From assembly GCA_934668605.1 (NCBI GenBank), contig CAKUNY010000051.1, forward strand, positions 1 through 13,142: 13,142 nt of DNA, read 5' to 3'. The stretch comes from an uncultured Oscillospiraceae bacterium (GTDB lineage: Bacteria; Bacillota; Clostridia; Oscillospirales; Oscillospiraceae). The translations under genes were made by a program, and so were the position numbers. How positions within the stretch are numbered: position 1 is the first letter of the stretch; each line of letters begins with the position of its first letter. The notes beneath the pieces were generated by a model, which worked only from the letters and a program-made list of their open reading frames with translations, was not told where the DNA came from and ran no database searches. Positions 6,925-13,084 of this stretch are shown here, piece by piece.

Positions 6925-8144
6925 GCGTATTCTCCTTCTCCGAGCTTGCCGGCCAGGTATCCGGACGACCACGCCCACTGGAGGTTAAACCCGCCGCAGT
7001 CGCCGTCCACGTCCAGCACCTCGCCGCAGACGAAAAGACCGGGATTTTTGATGCTCTCGAGCGTCCTTGCGTCAAACTCGCGCGTTTTTGCGCCGCCCGC
7101 TGTCACCTGCGCGCTGTCAAAGCCCATGACGCCCAGAACCTCCAGCGTGAACCACTTGCCGGTTTTGACGCAGGCGAGCAGCTGCTCGTCTGTAAGCTCC
7201 TGGAGCTTCGTCTGATATTTGAGCCCCGCGCGCTTGACGATCATCCTGCCGAGCCGGGATTGGAGCATGCCCGCGAATAAGTCCTCTGCGGCAAGCGCGG
7301 GAAGCTTCTCGCGCTTTTCCTGTAACATATCTAAAAGCACGCTGTCTCCGTATTCCCGGAAAAAGTCCAGCGCGAGCTCCTGCCCGTCTCCTCCGGTCGC
7401 CGCCGCGCGAGAGAGTGTGAAGGCCTCGGGGCCGCTGAGGCCGAAGTCGGTAAACTGCACTTCGCCGAAGCTGTCCTGAATGGTCTGGGCATTTTTGCGG
7501 AGCCTGACATGCGCGTCGGCGCGCACGCCCTTGAGGGCTTTGACGTACGTGGGGTCGGTTTTGATCTGCGTGAGGCTGGGAAGAAGCGGCGTCGTGCTGT
7601 GGCCGAGCTGCTCAAGTAAATGATAGCCCGATTTGCTGCCGCCGAGCTTCTTTCCGGCCGCGCCGCCGCAGGCGATGATCAGCTTGTCGCCGAAATACGT
7701 CTCGCCTGTGGCAGAAACCGCCTCGTAGCCTCTTGCCTTGTGCCTGACCTCGACAACGTCGCAGCTGGTCACGACATTTGCCCCCTGCGCCTCGAGCGCA
7801 AAGCGCAGAACGTCCAGAACGCTGGACGCCTGATCGGAAAGGGGATAGACCTTCCCGGAGTCCTCGGTCACGGTCAGAAGGCCGAGCCGCTCAAAAAACG
7901 CGAGCGTTCTTCCGACATAGAAGCTCTCAAGCGCGAAGCGCGCAAACTCGGGCTGCTCGCCGTGGTAATGAGACAGGCGGATGTTGCGGTTTGTGAGATT
8001 GCAGCGGCCGTTTCCGGTCGCAAGCAGCTTCTTTCCCACGCGGCTCTGCCGCTCGAGAAGCGTCACGGTATTTTCGGGATTTTCCAGCGCGGAAAGCGCA
8101 GCCATCATGCCGCTTGCGCCGCCGCCGATAATGAGTACCTTCAT
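6921..8144 (-). CDS. BaiN/RdsA (HI0933-like) family FAD/NAD(P)-dependent oxidoreductase
   Basis: A 407-residue flavoprotein of the HI0933-like family. It begins MKVLIIGGGASGMMAAL, a Rossmann GxGxxG-type FAD motif. Further features are ERQSRVGKKLLATGNGRCNLTN (31-52), a hallmark of the family, and a C-terminal CGEVLDVDGDCGGFNLQWAWSSG (from about 373), the second FAD contact. Members include BaiN, linked to bile-acid dehydroxylation in one clostridium, but most have no proven substrate, so bile-acid metabolism should not be assumed here. ATG 8144 is chosen because the protein then begins at the FAD strand and has GAGGAAC upstream; the longer frame runs through the promoter region. Its stop overlaps the start of the COG2509 protein by 4 bp, and a near-consensus promoter lies at 8196-8224. 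Confidence 0.9.
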   Translation of the reverse strand: MKVLIIGGGASGMMAALSALENPENTVTLLERQSRVGKKLLATGNGRCNLTNRNIRLSHYHGEQPEFARFALESFYVGRTLAFFERLGLLTVTEDSGKVYPLSDQASSVLDVLRFALEAQGANVVTSCDVVEVRHKARGYEAVSATGETYFGDKLIIACGGAAGKKLGGSKSGYHLLEQLGHSTTPLLPSLTQIKTDPTYVKALKGVRADAHVRLRKNAQTIQDSFGEVQFTDFGLSGPEAFTLSRAAATGGDGQELALDFFREYGDSVLLDMLQEKREKLPALAAEDLFAGMLQSRLGRMIVKRAGLKYQTKLQELTDEQLLACVKTGKWFTLEVLGVMGFDSAQVTAGGAKTREFDARTLESIKNPGLFVCGEVLDVDGDCGGFNLQWAWSSGYLAGKLGEGEYA

Positions 8145-8195
8145 AGCTTTGTTCCTCTTGGTCGTTATAGTCTGGTCGGGCTTCTTTTTCTTTTT

Positions 8196-8224
8196 AGTAT
8201 AATCGAAAAGGCGCTCTTTGCCAA
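8196..8224 (-). promoter_or_regulatory. SigA-type promoter for the two flavoproteins
   Basis: On the minus strand: TTGGCA (8224-8219), a 17-bp spacer, then TATACT (8201-8196). Both boxes match consensus at five of six positions. The leader to the ATG at 8144 would be about 45 nt. Confidence 0.75.
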
Positions 8225-8252
8225 GCGGAAAATCGCGCGGGAACCGGCAGGA

Positions 8253-8281
8253 TTGCAATTTTCGCCGCGCCCTGTTACAAT
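8253..8281 (+). promoter_or_regulatory. SigA-type promoter for the S4/DUF896/MBOAT/DHHW operon
   Basis: TTGCAA (8253-8258), a 17-bp spacer, then TACAAT (8276-8281); four and five of six positions match consensus. It is only about 15-20 nt upstream of the GTG at 8303, so the leader would be very short but still contain the GAGGTGATC ribosome site. Confidence 0.6.
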
Positions 8282-8302
8282 GATGCAAAACGAGGTGATC
8301 GA

Positions 8303-9088
8303 GTGGACAGACGGGAAAAAATCGCGCGCCTTGCGCAGTCAAAGGACGACGAGGTTCTATTGGCGAAGGTCTATGAGCGCATCACAATGGCCTCGCAGCG
8401 GAATATCCCGGCAAGCACCGGCTTTCTCTCCAAGCGCGAGCAGATGCTGGCGCAGGAGCTTTTGCGGGGCGAGGACTTCCGTTTTTTTGGCGGGACGGAA
8501 TTTTCTGAGCGGGAGGTCTGCTGCTATCTGCCGGAGTATTTAGACGAGAGCTGGCTGTACTCCGAGGACAGTCCCATTGCCGCCGTACGCGCAAGCTTTT
8601 TTGAAAACGACGCGCTTTCCCACCGCGACTTTCTCGGAAGCCTTATGGGAAGCGGCATCAAGCGCGAGACGGTTGGGGATATCTATGTCGGTACGGGCTC
8701 GTGCGACTTTCTCGTTCTGCGGGAGATGCTCCCCTATGTGCTGCAAAATTTGACCTCTGCCAGGCGGACGAAGCTTCACTTGGAGGAAATCGAGCTCCTT
8801 GAGCTTCATGTGCCGCAGCAGTCCGTCAAGACTGTGCGCGATACGGTGCCGTCGCTTCGCTTAGACGGCATTGTCTCCTCCGGCTTTTCCATCTCGCGCG
8901 GCAAGGCAGCCGATTATATTGCGGCGGGAAAGGCCGAGCTCAACTATCTTCCGTGCACGAAGGGTGACAAACAGGTTCAAGAGGGGGACGTCATTTCTGT
9001 CCGCGGCCTCGGAAAGATCAAATTAGAGGCTATCGGCGGCAACACGAAAAAGGGCCGCATCAGCATCGAAATTTCACGATTCCTATGA
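8303..9088 (+). CDS. YlmH-family S4 domain RNA-binding protein
   Basis: A 261-residue protein. The N-terminal two-thirds match the YlmH family: a helical start, FLSKREQMLAQEL (41-53), a central RNA-recognition-like domain with FLGSLMGSGIKRETVGDIYV (110-129), and LTSARRTKLHLEEIE (150-164). Residues about 185-255 form an S4 RNA-binding domain (RLDGIVSSGFSISRGKAADYI, then VQEGDVISVRGLGKIKLEAI). The start is GTG 8303 with a near-perfect GAGGTGATC ribosome site. In B. subtilis YlmH binds ribosomal 50S subunits and has been linked to ribosome-associated quality control; in many Firmicutes its gene sits in the sepF-ylmG-ylmH-divIVA division cluster. Here that cluster is absent, and the next gene (DUF896) begins 20 bp after the stop. 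The family call is firm; cellular role is by homology only. Confidence 0.9.
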   Translation: MDRREKIARLAQSKDDEVLLAKVYERITMASQRNIPASTGFLSKREQMLAQELLRGEDFRFFGGTEFSEREVCCYLPEYLDESWLYSEDSPIAAVRASFFENDALSHRDFLGSLMGSGIKRETVGDIYVGTGSCDFLVLREMLPYVLQNLTSARRTKLHLEEIELLELHVPQQSVKTVRDTVPSLRLDGIVSSGFSISRGKAADYIAAGKAELNYLPCTKGDKQVQEGDVISVRGLGKIKLEAIGGNTKKGRISIEISRFL

Positions 9089-9108
9089 GTGAAAAGGAGT
9101 GTTTTACT

Positions 9109-9324
9109 ATGGAAAAATCCCGCGTGGACCGCATCAACGAGCTTGCCCACAAGGCGAAAACCGAGGGGCTCACCGAAGAAGAAACCATCGAGCGCGACCG
9201 GCTGCGACAGGAATATCTTGCCGCGTTCCGGCAGAATCTGCGCGCGCAGCTAGATAACACCTACATTGTAGACGACCACGGCAACAAGCGCCCGCTGCGC
9301 CCGAAGCCCGGAAAAAAGCACTGA
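9109..9324 (+). CDS. DUF896 (YnzC-like) small protein
   Basis: A 71-residue protein, the usual size for DUF896. It opens with a helical hairpin containing VDRINELAHKAKTEGLTEEE (6-25) and then RDRLRQEYLAAFRQNLRAQL (29-48), followed by IVDDHGNKRP and a basic tail. This matches B. subtilis YnzC and relatives, for which I know no firm biochemical function. I chose ATG 9109, with AAAGGAG 9 nt upstream, over an in-frame ATG at 9085 that overlaps the previous stop and adds eight residues not typical of the family. It probably belongs to the operon that starts at 8303, and the MBOAT gene begins one base after its stop codon. Confidence 0.88.
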   Translation: MEKSRVDRINELAHKAKTEGLTEEETIERDRLRQEYLAAFRQNLRAQLDNTYIVDDHGNKRPLRPKPGKKH

Positions 9325-9325
9325 A

Positions 9326-10717
9326 ATGCAGCTGACAAGCTTCTCGTTTTTATTCGCGTTCCTGCCGGTAAGCCTTCTTTTGTCGCTTTTCCTGCGAAGA
9401 AGGCTTCCCGGGCAGAACGCGGCGCTGCTTATTCTCAGCGTGCTCTTCTGCGCGGCGAGCGGGCTGGCCGGATTTCTGGCGGGACTGCTGGAGACGCTGG
9501 CGGTTTTCGGTCTGGCGCGAGGCCTTGCGCGGGCGGAAAAGCCCGGGACGCGGAAGGCGATTTTTACGCTCGGCGTTCTTTTCTGCGCCGGGCTGCTTTG
9601 CTATTTCAAGTATACGAATTTTCTCTTGGAGACGCTTTCGCGTCCTGCCGTTTCGCTTCTGCCCGCGCCCATCGGCGTGTCGTTTCTGACGTTTCTTCTG
9701 ATCTCGTATCTGGCGGATGTGTACCGGGGCGAAATTCCGGCGGAGCGGCGCTTTGACCGGCTTGCGCTCTACGCGTTCTTTTTTCCGAAGGCGGCGCAGG
9801 GGCCGCTGTGCCGGTACGGCGAATTTTCTTCGCAGCTGGATGCGCGCGCAATGACCGCGGACGGCCTGAACGCGGGCGTGTCGCGGCTGATTTTCGGCCT
9901 CGGCAAAAAGGCGCTTTTGTCTTCTGCTGCGGGGGCGATCGCGCAGGAGGCGTTTTCGCTTCCGGCTGCCGCGCTGACTCCGGTTTACGCGTGGACGGGC
10001 GCGATTTGCTACGCGCTGCAAATCTATTTTGATTTTTCGGGCTACACCGATATGGCGCTTGGCTTGGCGCTTTTGTTTGGGTTTGCGCTGCCCGAAAACT
10101 TCAACTACCCTTACATGGCCGATTCCGTCACGGATTTCTGGCGCAGGTGGCACATAAGCTTATCGAGCTGGTTCCGGGACTATGTGTACATCCCGCTCGG
10201 CGGCAGCCGGTGCTCGAAGGGGCGGCTGGTTTGGAATCTCTTTGCCGTCTGGAGCCTTACGGGGCTCTGGCACGGGGCGAACTGGACATTTCTTTGCTGG
10301 GGGCTGTGGTTCTTCGCGCTTCTGAGTCTGGAAAAGCTCGTCTGGGGGAAGGCGGTTTCGAAGCTTCCGGGGATCGTGCGGCATATCTACGCGCTTTTGG
10401 CTGTGCTCATCGGGTGGATTTTCTTCCGAAGCCCTGATCTTTCCTACGCGGCTTCGTTTTTGCGGGCGTTATTCGTGCCCGGGACGGGCGCGCCGGACGG
10501 GGCTTCGTGGCTGATGCTCTGCATCCGGCAATACGGCATGCAATTGGCTGTTTGCCTACTGCTGTCGACCAATTTCGGTGCGCGCGTCTGGAGTGCTATG
10601 GAAAAGACGAAGGCGGGGCGCGCTGTACGCGGGGTTTTCCTTCTCTGCGTGCTCGGGCTGTCGATTTTAAGTATGGCGGGCTCCGGCATGCAGGCGTTTA
10701 TTTACGCGCAGTTTTAG
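9326..10717 (+). CDS. MBOAT family membrane O-acyltransferase (AlgI/DltB-like)
   Basis: A 463-residue polytopic membrane protein with about ten hydrophobic segments. Family hallmarks are LQIYFDFSGYTDMALGLALLFG (231-252), a cytoplasmic re-entrant region FWRRWHISLSSWFRDYVYIPLGG (271-293) with H276, and LTGLWHGANWTFLCWG (311-326) with H316, the expected catalytic histidine. Members move acyl groups, often acetyl, across the membrane to extracellular polysaccharides or teichoic acid. The next gene, 9 bp downstream, is a DHHW protein, the usual extracytoplasmic partner type, so surface-glycan O-acetylation is the best guess. The start is one base after the DUF896 stop with no clear ribosome site, suggesting translation by coupling. 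It is not DltB on context, because no dltA, dltC or dltD is seen. Confidence 0.92.
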   Translation: MQLTSFSFLFAFLPVSLLLSLFLRRRLPGQNAALLILSVLFCAASGLAGFLAGLLETLAVFGLARGLARAEKPGTRKAIFTLGVLFCAGLLCYFKYTNFLLETLSRPAVSLLPAPIGVSFLTFLLISYLADVYRGEIPAERRFDRLALYAFFFPKAAQGPLCRYGEFSSQLDARAMTADGLNAGVSRLIFGLGKKALLSSAAGAIAQEAFSLPAAALTPVYAWTGAICYALQIYFDFSGYTDMALGLALLFGFALPENFNYPYMADSVTDFWRRWHISLSSWFRDYVYIPLGGSRCSKGRLVWNLFAVWSLTGLWHGANWTFLCWGLWFFALLSLEKLVWGKAVSKLPGIVRHIYALLAVLIGWIFFRSPDLSYAASFLRALFVPGTGAPDGASWLMLCIRQYGMQLAVCLLLSTNFGARVWSAMEKTKAGRAVRGVFLLCVLGLSILSMAGSGMQAFIYAQF

Positions 10718-10726
10718 GAGGCGGGT

Positions 10727-11887
10727 ATGAAGACAAAAACAAAACTCGTGCTTCCCGTGCTGTTTGTGATCATTCTGCTGCTCGTCCCGGTGCTGACCCT
10801 CTATGGACTTGTCCGGTCGCCCTCGGGCTGGTCGGTGGAGGAAAACCGGGCGCTGGCCGCTGTGCCGGAGGTGTCCTTGCAGAGTGTGCTGGATGGGACG
10901 CTCTCGCAGGACGCGGAAGCGTTTTACAGCGATCACCTGTTTGCGCGAAGGCTCCTTTTAAAGCTCGACACGCTGCTTCAGATGACGCTCCTGCGCCGTC
11001 CTGTTGTCCATGACGTGGTGCTGGGCGACACCGTTTTATTGCCCGCCCCGGGCTTTTCCGTAAAACCAACGGATGCATCGCGCGCGGCGCAGGCGGCAGA
11101 GATCGCGCAGGGGCTTCAAAGCGTAAAACAGGCTGCCGACGAGGTGGGCGCGCAGCTTTTATACACGCTCGTTCCCGAGCAGCGCACGGTCTACGCCGCG
11201 TATTATCCCGATTGGATGGAAAATCCGGCGATCGAAACGGCCAAAAACCGCGAGGCGCTGCTTCCTGCGCTGCAAGAGGCCGGGGTTCCGGCGCTTGACA
11301 TGACGAGCGCTTTCTCCTCGCTCTCAAGCCCTCTTCCGTATTACAGCCGCGTCGACCACCACTACACGCTTCGCGGCGCGTATCTGACGTATGAAAGCGT
11401 CTGCGAGGCCTTCGGCCTTCGAGCCGGCGATCTGACGGTCACGGATATAGCCAGCGAGCTGCTAGGAACCTATAACCGCAAGCTCTACGGCCTGGGCGCA
11501 ATTCACGAGCCGATGCAGGTCTTGCAGGATGCGTTCCCGGCGTATACGCGAGAGGACAACGGCAAAGCCTCCGATACACCGCTTATCTATACGCGCGCGT
11601 CCGGCCAGAGCCTTTACACCGACTACATGGGAGGCGACGTCGGCGAGACGATTGTGACGACGAACCGCCCGGAGCTTCCCAGAATCCTGATCGTCGGAGA
11701 CTCGTTTACAAACGCCCTCGAGCCTCTGGCTGTCTTCGATTTTGACGAGATGCGAAGCCTCGATTACCGCCACTTTGACGGCGCGGCGCTCTCCGAGTAT
11801 ATCCGCGCGTATAAGCCCGATTTCGTTCTCATCCTGCGCGACGATGTGAGCTGCCTGAACCGAAGCGGCAACGGCGCGCTTTCCTGA
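10727..11887 (+). CDS. DHHW family protein (SGNH/AlgX-like partner of MBOAT)
   Basis: A 386-residue protein with a basic N-terminus and one hydrophobic helix at about residues 7-28, so it is secreted or membrane-anchored. It then shows the ENRALAAVPEVS motif (39-50) typical of AlgJ/DHHW proteins, DHHYT (210-214) for the name motif, and VGDSFTNAL (323-331) holding the SGNH-type nucleophile region with S326. AlgJ/AlgX-type proteins complete transfer of acetyl groups delivered by an MBOAT to an extracellular polymer, which fits its place 9 bp after the MBOAT gene. AGGAGG lies 5 nt before the ATG. The gene ends just before the terminator at 11896. The acceptor polymer is not identifiable from this window because no glycan synthesis genes are adjacent. 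Confidence 0.87.
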   Translation: MKTKTKLVLPVLFVIILLLVPVLTLYGLVRSPSGWSVEENRALAAVPEVSLQSVLDGTLSQDAEAFYSDHLFARRLLLKLDTLLQMTLLRRPVVHDVVLGDTVLLPAPGFSVKPTDASRAAQAAEIAQGLQSVKQAADEVGAQLLYTLVPEQRTVYAAYYPDWMENPAIETAKNREALLPALQEAGVPALDMTSAFSSLSSPLPYYSRVDHHYTLRGAYLTYESVCEAFGLRAGDLTVTDIASELLGTYNRKLYGLGAIHEPMQVLQDAFPAYTREDNGKASDTPLIYTRASGQSLYTDYMGGDVGETIVTTNRPELPRILIVGDSFTNALEPLAVFDFDEMRSLDYRHFDGAALSEYIRAYKPDFVLILRDDVSCLNRSGNGALS

Positions 11888-11895
11888 AAAACAAG

Positions 11896-11929
11896 AAACC
11901 TGCCGAGGAACATTCCCCGGCAGGTTTTT
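11896..11929 (+). terminator. Rho-independent terminator after the MBOAT/DHHW operon, probably bidirectional
   Basis: AAACCTGCCG (11896-11905) pairs with CGGCAGGTTT (11918-11927). An inner GGAA/TTCC stem continues beyond one mismatch, with a two-base loop, and the T run is 11925-11929. On the minus strand the stem is followed by TTTCTTGTTTTT, so it could also stop transcription coming from the DUF1294 gene through repeat B. Confidence 0.88.
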
Positions 11930-11947
11930 GCTATTTCAGATGATACC
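11927..11947. repeat. Left copy of an imperfect 21-bp direct repeat (DUF1294 3' end remnant)
   Basis: Matches 12098-12118 at 17 of 21 positions; the differences are CT versus TC and GA versus AG. Read on the minus strand in the frame of the DUF1294 gene, it gives CGG TAT CAT CTG AAA TAG, compared with TGG TAC TAT CTG AAA TGA at the real gene end. It overlaps the last bases of the terminator. Confidence 0.5.
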
Positions 11948-11957
11948 GTCAATTGAG

Positions 11958-12068
11958 CTCGTAGGGGTCGATGCCCACATCGACCCGGCGGTACGAACCG
12001 TTTTTACGGTATTCTTCGGCGAATTCAATGGTACCCAATGGGGCGATGTGGGCATCGCCCCCTACGAG
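11958..12068 (-). repeat. Hairpin-bounded intergenic repeat element, copy B (inverted relative to copy A)
   Basis: A 111-bp element bounded by CTCGTAGGGG (11958-11967) and CCCCTACGAG (12059-12068). The 29-bp terminal inverted repeats match at 27 positions. The plus-strand left end folds as GGGTCGATG / CATCGACCC around a CCCA loop (11965-11986). The right end folds as GGGGCGATG / CATCGCCCC around TGGG (12040-12061). A smaller hairpin, ACCGT / ACGGT, lies at 11997-12010. The reverse complement aligns with copy A end to end. Like copy A it fills the gap between two convergent genes. No reading frame through it is credible. Confidence 0.82.
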
Positions 12069-12097
12069 CCGCCCGGAAGGTGTCCCAAGAGAAGCGG

Positions 12098-12118
12098 TTT
12101 GTCATTTCAGATAGTACC
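12098..12118. repeat. Right copy of the imperfect 21-bp direct repeat (3' end of the DUF1294 gene)
   Basis: Includes the last codons of the DUF1294 gene (encoding WYYLK and the stop) and the bases just after it. Together with 11927-11947 it brackets repeat element B. Confidence 0.5.
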
Positions 12119-12368
12119 AGCCCACGGCGGCGGCTTGCAGGGCGAGAAGGAGCGGGATGGTGATGTAGAATTTGGGCTTGCGCGTTTTATGGTGCGCGAG
12201 CATCATGCCGAGAAGGCTTCCGAAGCTTCCGCCCAGCGCGGCAAGAAGCAGCAGCGTCCGCTCCGGCACGCGCCGGGCTTGTTTTTTGGCCAGCAGCTTG
12301 TCCAGACACATAATCAGAAAGCCTGCCGCATTTATTATAAGCAGATAATAGCCAAGCACCTGTTTCAT
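12102..12368 (-). CDS. DUF1294 family small membrane protein
   Basis: An 88-residue protein with three hydrophobic segments. The family pattern is clear: NAAGFLIMCLDKLLAKKQARRVPERTLL (13-40) corresponds to the D(K)..A....RV.E..L signature, followed by LLAALGGSFGSLLGMMLAHHKTRKPKF (41-67), with the GGS.G...GM...HKT.K..F block that defines DUF1294. Function is unknown in the family. ATG 12368 is chosen because the protein then starts at the first helix and GGGGAG lies just upstream; an alternative ATG at 12380 would add MGRI. The 3' end is near repeat B. It is divergent from the lipoprotein gene, with only 36 bp between start codons, and I see no convincing promoter for either in that gap. Confidence 0.88.
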   Translation of the reverse strand: MKQVLGYYLLIINAAGFLIMCLDKLLAKKQARRVPERTLLLLAALGGSFGSLLGMMLAHHKTRKPKFYITIPLLLALQAAAVGWYYLK

Positions 12369-12404
12369 AATTCTCCCCATCTTTCCAAACCCGGAGGTTT
12401 TTGT

Positions 12405-12932
12405 ATGCGTTCTGTGTATGCTTCCATGCTCGCCCTTGCGCTGACGGTGCTTCTGTGCGCCTGCGTCAGCAATGTCCCCGTTTGGGAAACCGTCGACGAC
12501 GCTCAGGTCTGCCAGCAGATACTGCGCAGGCCGTCCACCATCATCTTTGCCGTGCCCGATGGGGCGGCGAGCGAGGCCTTCTCGCCGGACGATCTGTCCC
12601 GGATTTACACGGCGCCGGACGGCTCGTATGAAATTTCCGCGACGGTCTACGAGACGTCCGATCCCAATGACGCCATCCGGCAGCTCACCGGCTGTGACGA
12701 CGCCAAGCTCGACATCATCCGCACCACGCGCTTTTCTCTTCCGGAATACCAGTTTGCCTGGAGCGCGGAAACCGACGCGGGCGACCGGCTTTACCGCGCG
12801 GCGATGCTTTGCGACGAGCACTACTGCTATGCGCTCTGCTTCTCCGCGCCGGCCGGCTCCGGCACGAGCTATGATAGCATACAGCAGTCCGTCTTTGCAA
12901 GCTTCGGGCTCTATTATGACGAGACATTGTAA
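12405..12932 (+). CDS. Predicted lipoprotein of unknown family
   Basis: A 175-residue protein with a short signal sequence (MRSVYASMLALALTVLLCAC) and a lipobox L17-C-A-C20, so cleavage before C20 and lipidation by Lgt are expected. The n-region is weakly charged (only R2). The mature part has no motif I can assign. It contains STIIFAVPDGAASEAFSPDD (44-63), an alternating beta-type stretch YEISATVYETSD, and four further cysteines in mature positions (C36, and those in LTGCDDAK, MLCDEHYCYALC). The start ATG 12405 has GGAGG 7 nt upstream; the much longer frame upstream runs through repeat B and is rejected. It stands alone, divergent from DUF1294 and followed by a tRNA promoter. The lipoprotein call is good; the role is unknown. 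Confidence 0.8.
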   Translation: MRSVYASMLALALTVLLCACVSNVPVWETVDDAQVCQQILRRPSTIIFAVPDGAASEAFSPDDLSRIYTAPDGSYEISATVYETSDPNDAIRQLTGCDDAKLDIIRTTRFSLPEYQFAWSAETDAGDRLYRAAMLCDEHYCYALCFSAPAGSGTSYDSIQQSVFASFGLYYDETL

Positions 12933-13006
12933 TTTACCGGAAAACGAGCAAAAAACCAAATATTTTGGACTGCTTAAAATTTGTTTGCGCTTTTTGAAAA
13001 AAATGC

Positions 13007-13035
13007 TTGACTTTTTGACCCGACATGATTATAAT
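13007..13035 (+). promoter_or_regulatory. Consensus promoter for the tRNA
   Basis: TTGACT (13007-13012), a 17-bp spacer, then a perfect TATAAT (13030-13035). The A/T-rich tract just upstream (TTTTTGAAAAAAAT, 12991-13004) could act as an UP element, common for stable RNA promoters. CGACAT and ATGTCG arms flank the -10 box (13021-13026 and 13040-13045). Confidence 0.88.
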
Positions 13036-13053
13036 ATCGATGTCGCTGAGAGA

Positions 13054-13065
13054 TGCGGCGCCGCA
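13054..13065. repeat. 12-bp perfect palindrome in the tRNA leader
   Basis: TGCGGCGCCGCA lies between the promoter and the tRNA 5' end. It may fold in the transcribed leader, which would be removed by RNase P, or be incidental in a GC-rich leader. Confidence 0.4.
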
Positions 13066-13084
13066 AGAGCGGCTTGTGTGGAAT

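Noticed and set aside
8145..8342. N-terminal extension of the BaiN-type flavoprotein
   Set aside because: It covers both divergent promoters and encodes a stretch unlike the family; the ATG at 8144 places the FAD motif at the N-terminus as expected.
12336..12371. Candidate -10 boxes (GATAAT, CATAAT) for the lipoprotein inside the DUF1294 gene
   Set aside because: No acceptable -35 at a sensible distance for either, so not called.
11928..12404. Open upstream extension of the lipoprotein frame through repeat B
   Set aside because: It crosses a terminator tail, the inverted repeats and the antisense of DUF1294; a proper GGAGG-preceded ATG with a signal peptide exists at 12405.
12956..12968. 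Possible terminator after the lipoprotein (CCAAA-TAT-TTTGG)
   Set aside because: Only a 5-bp A/T-rich stem and no T run follows; transcription may read through towards the tRNA promoter or stop beyond view.
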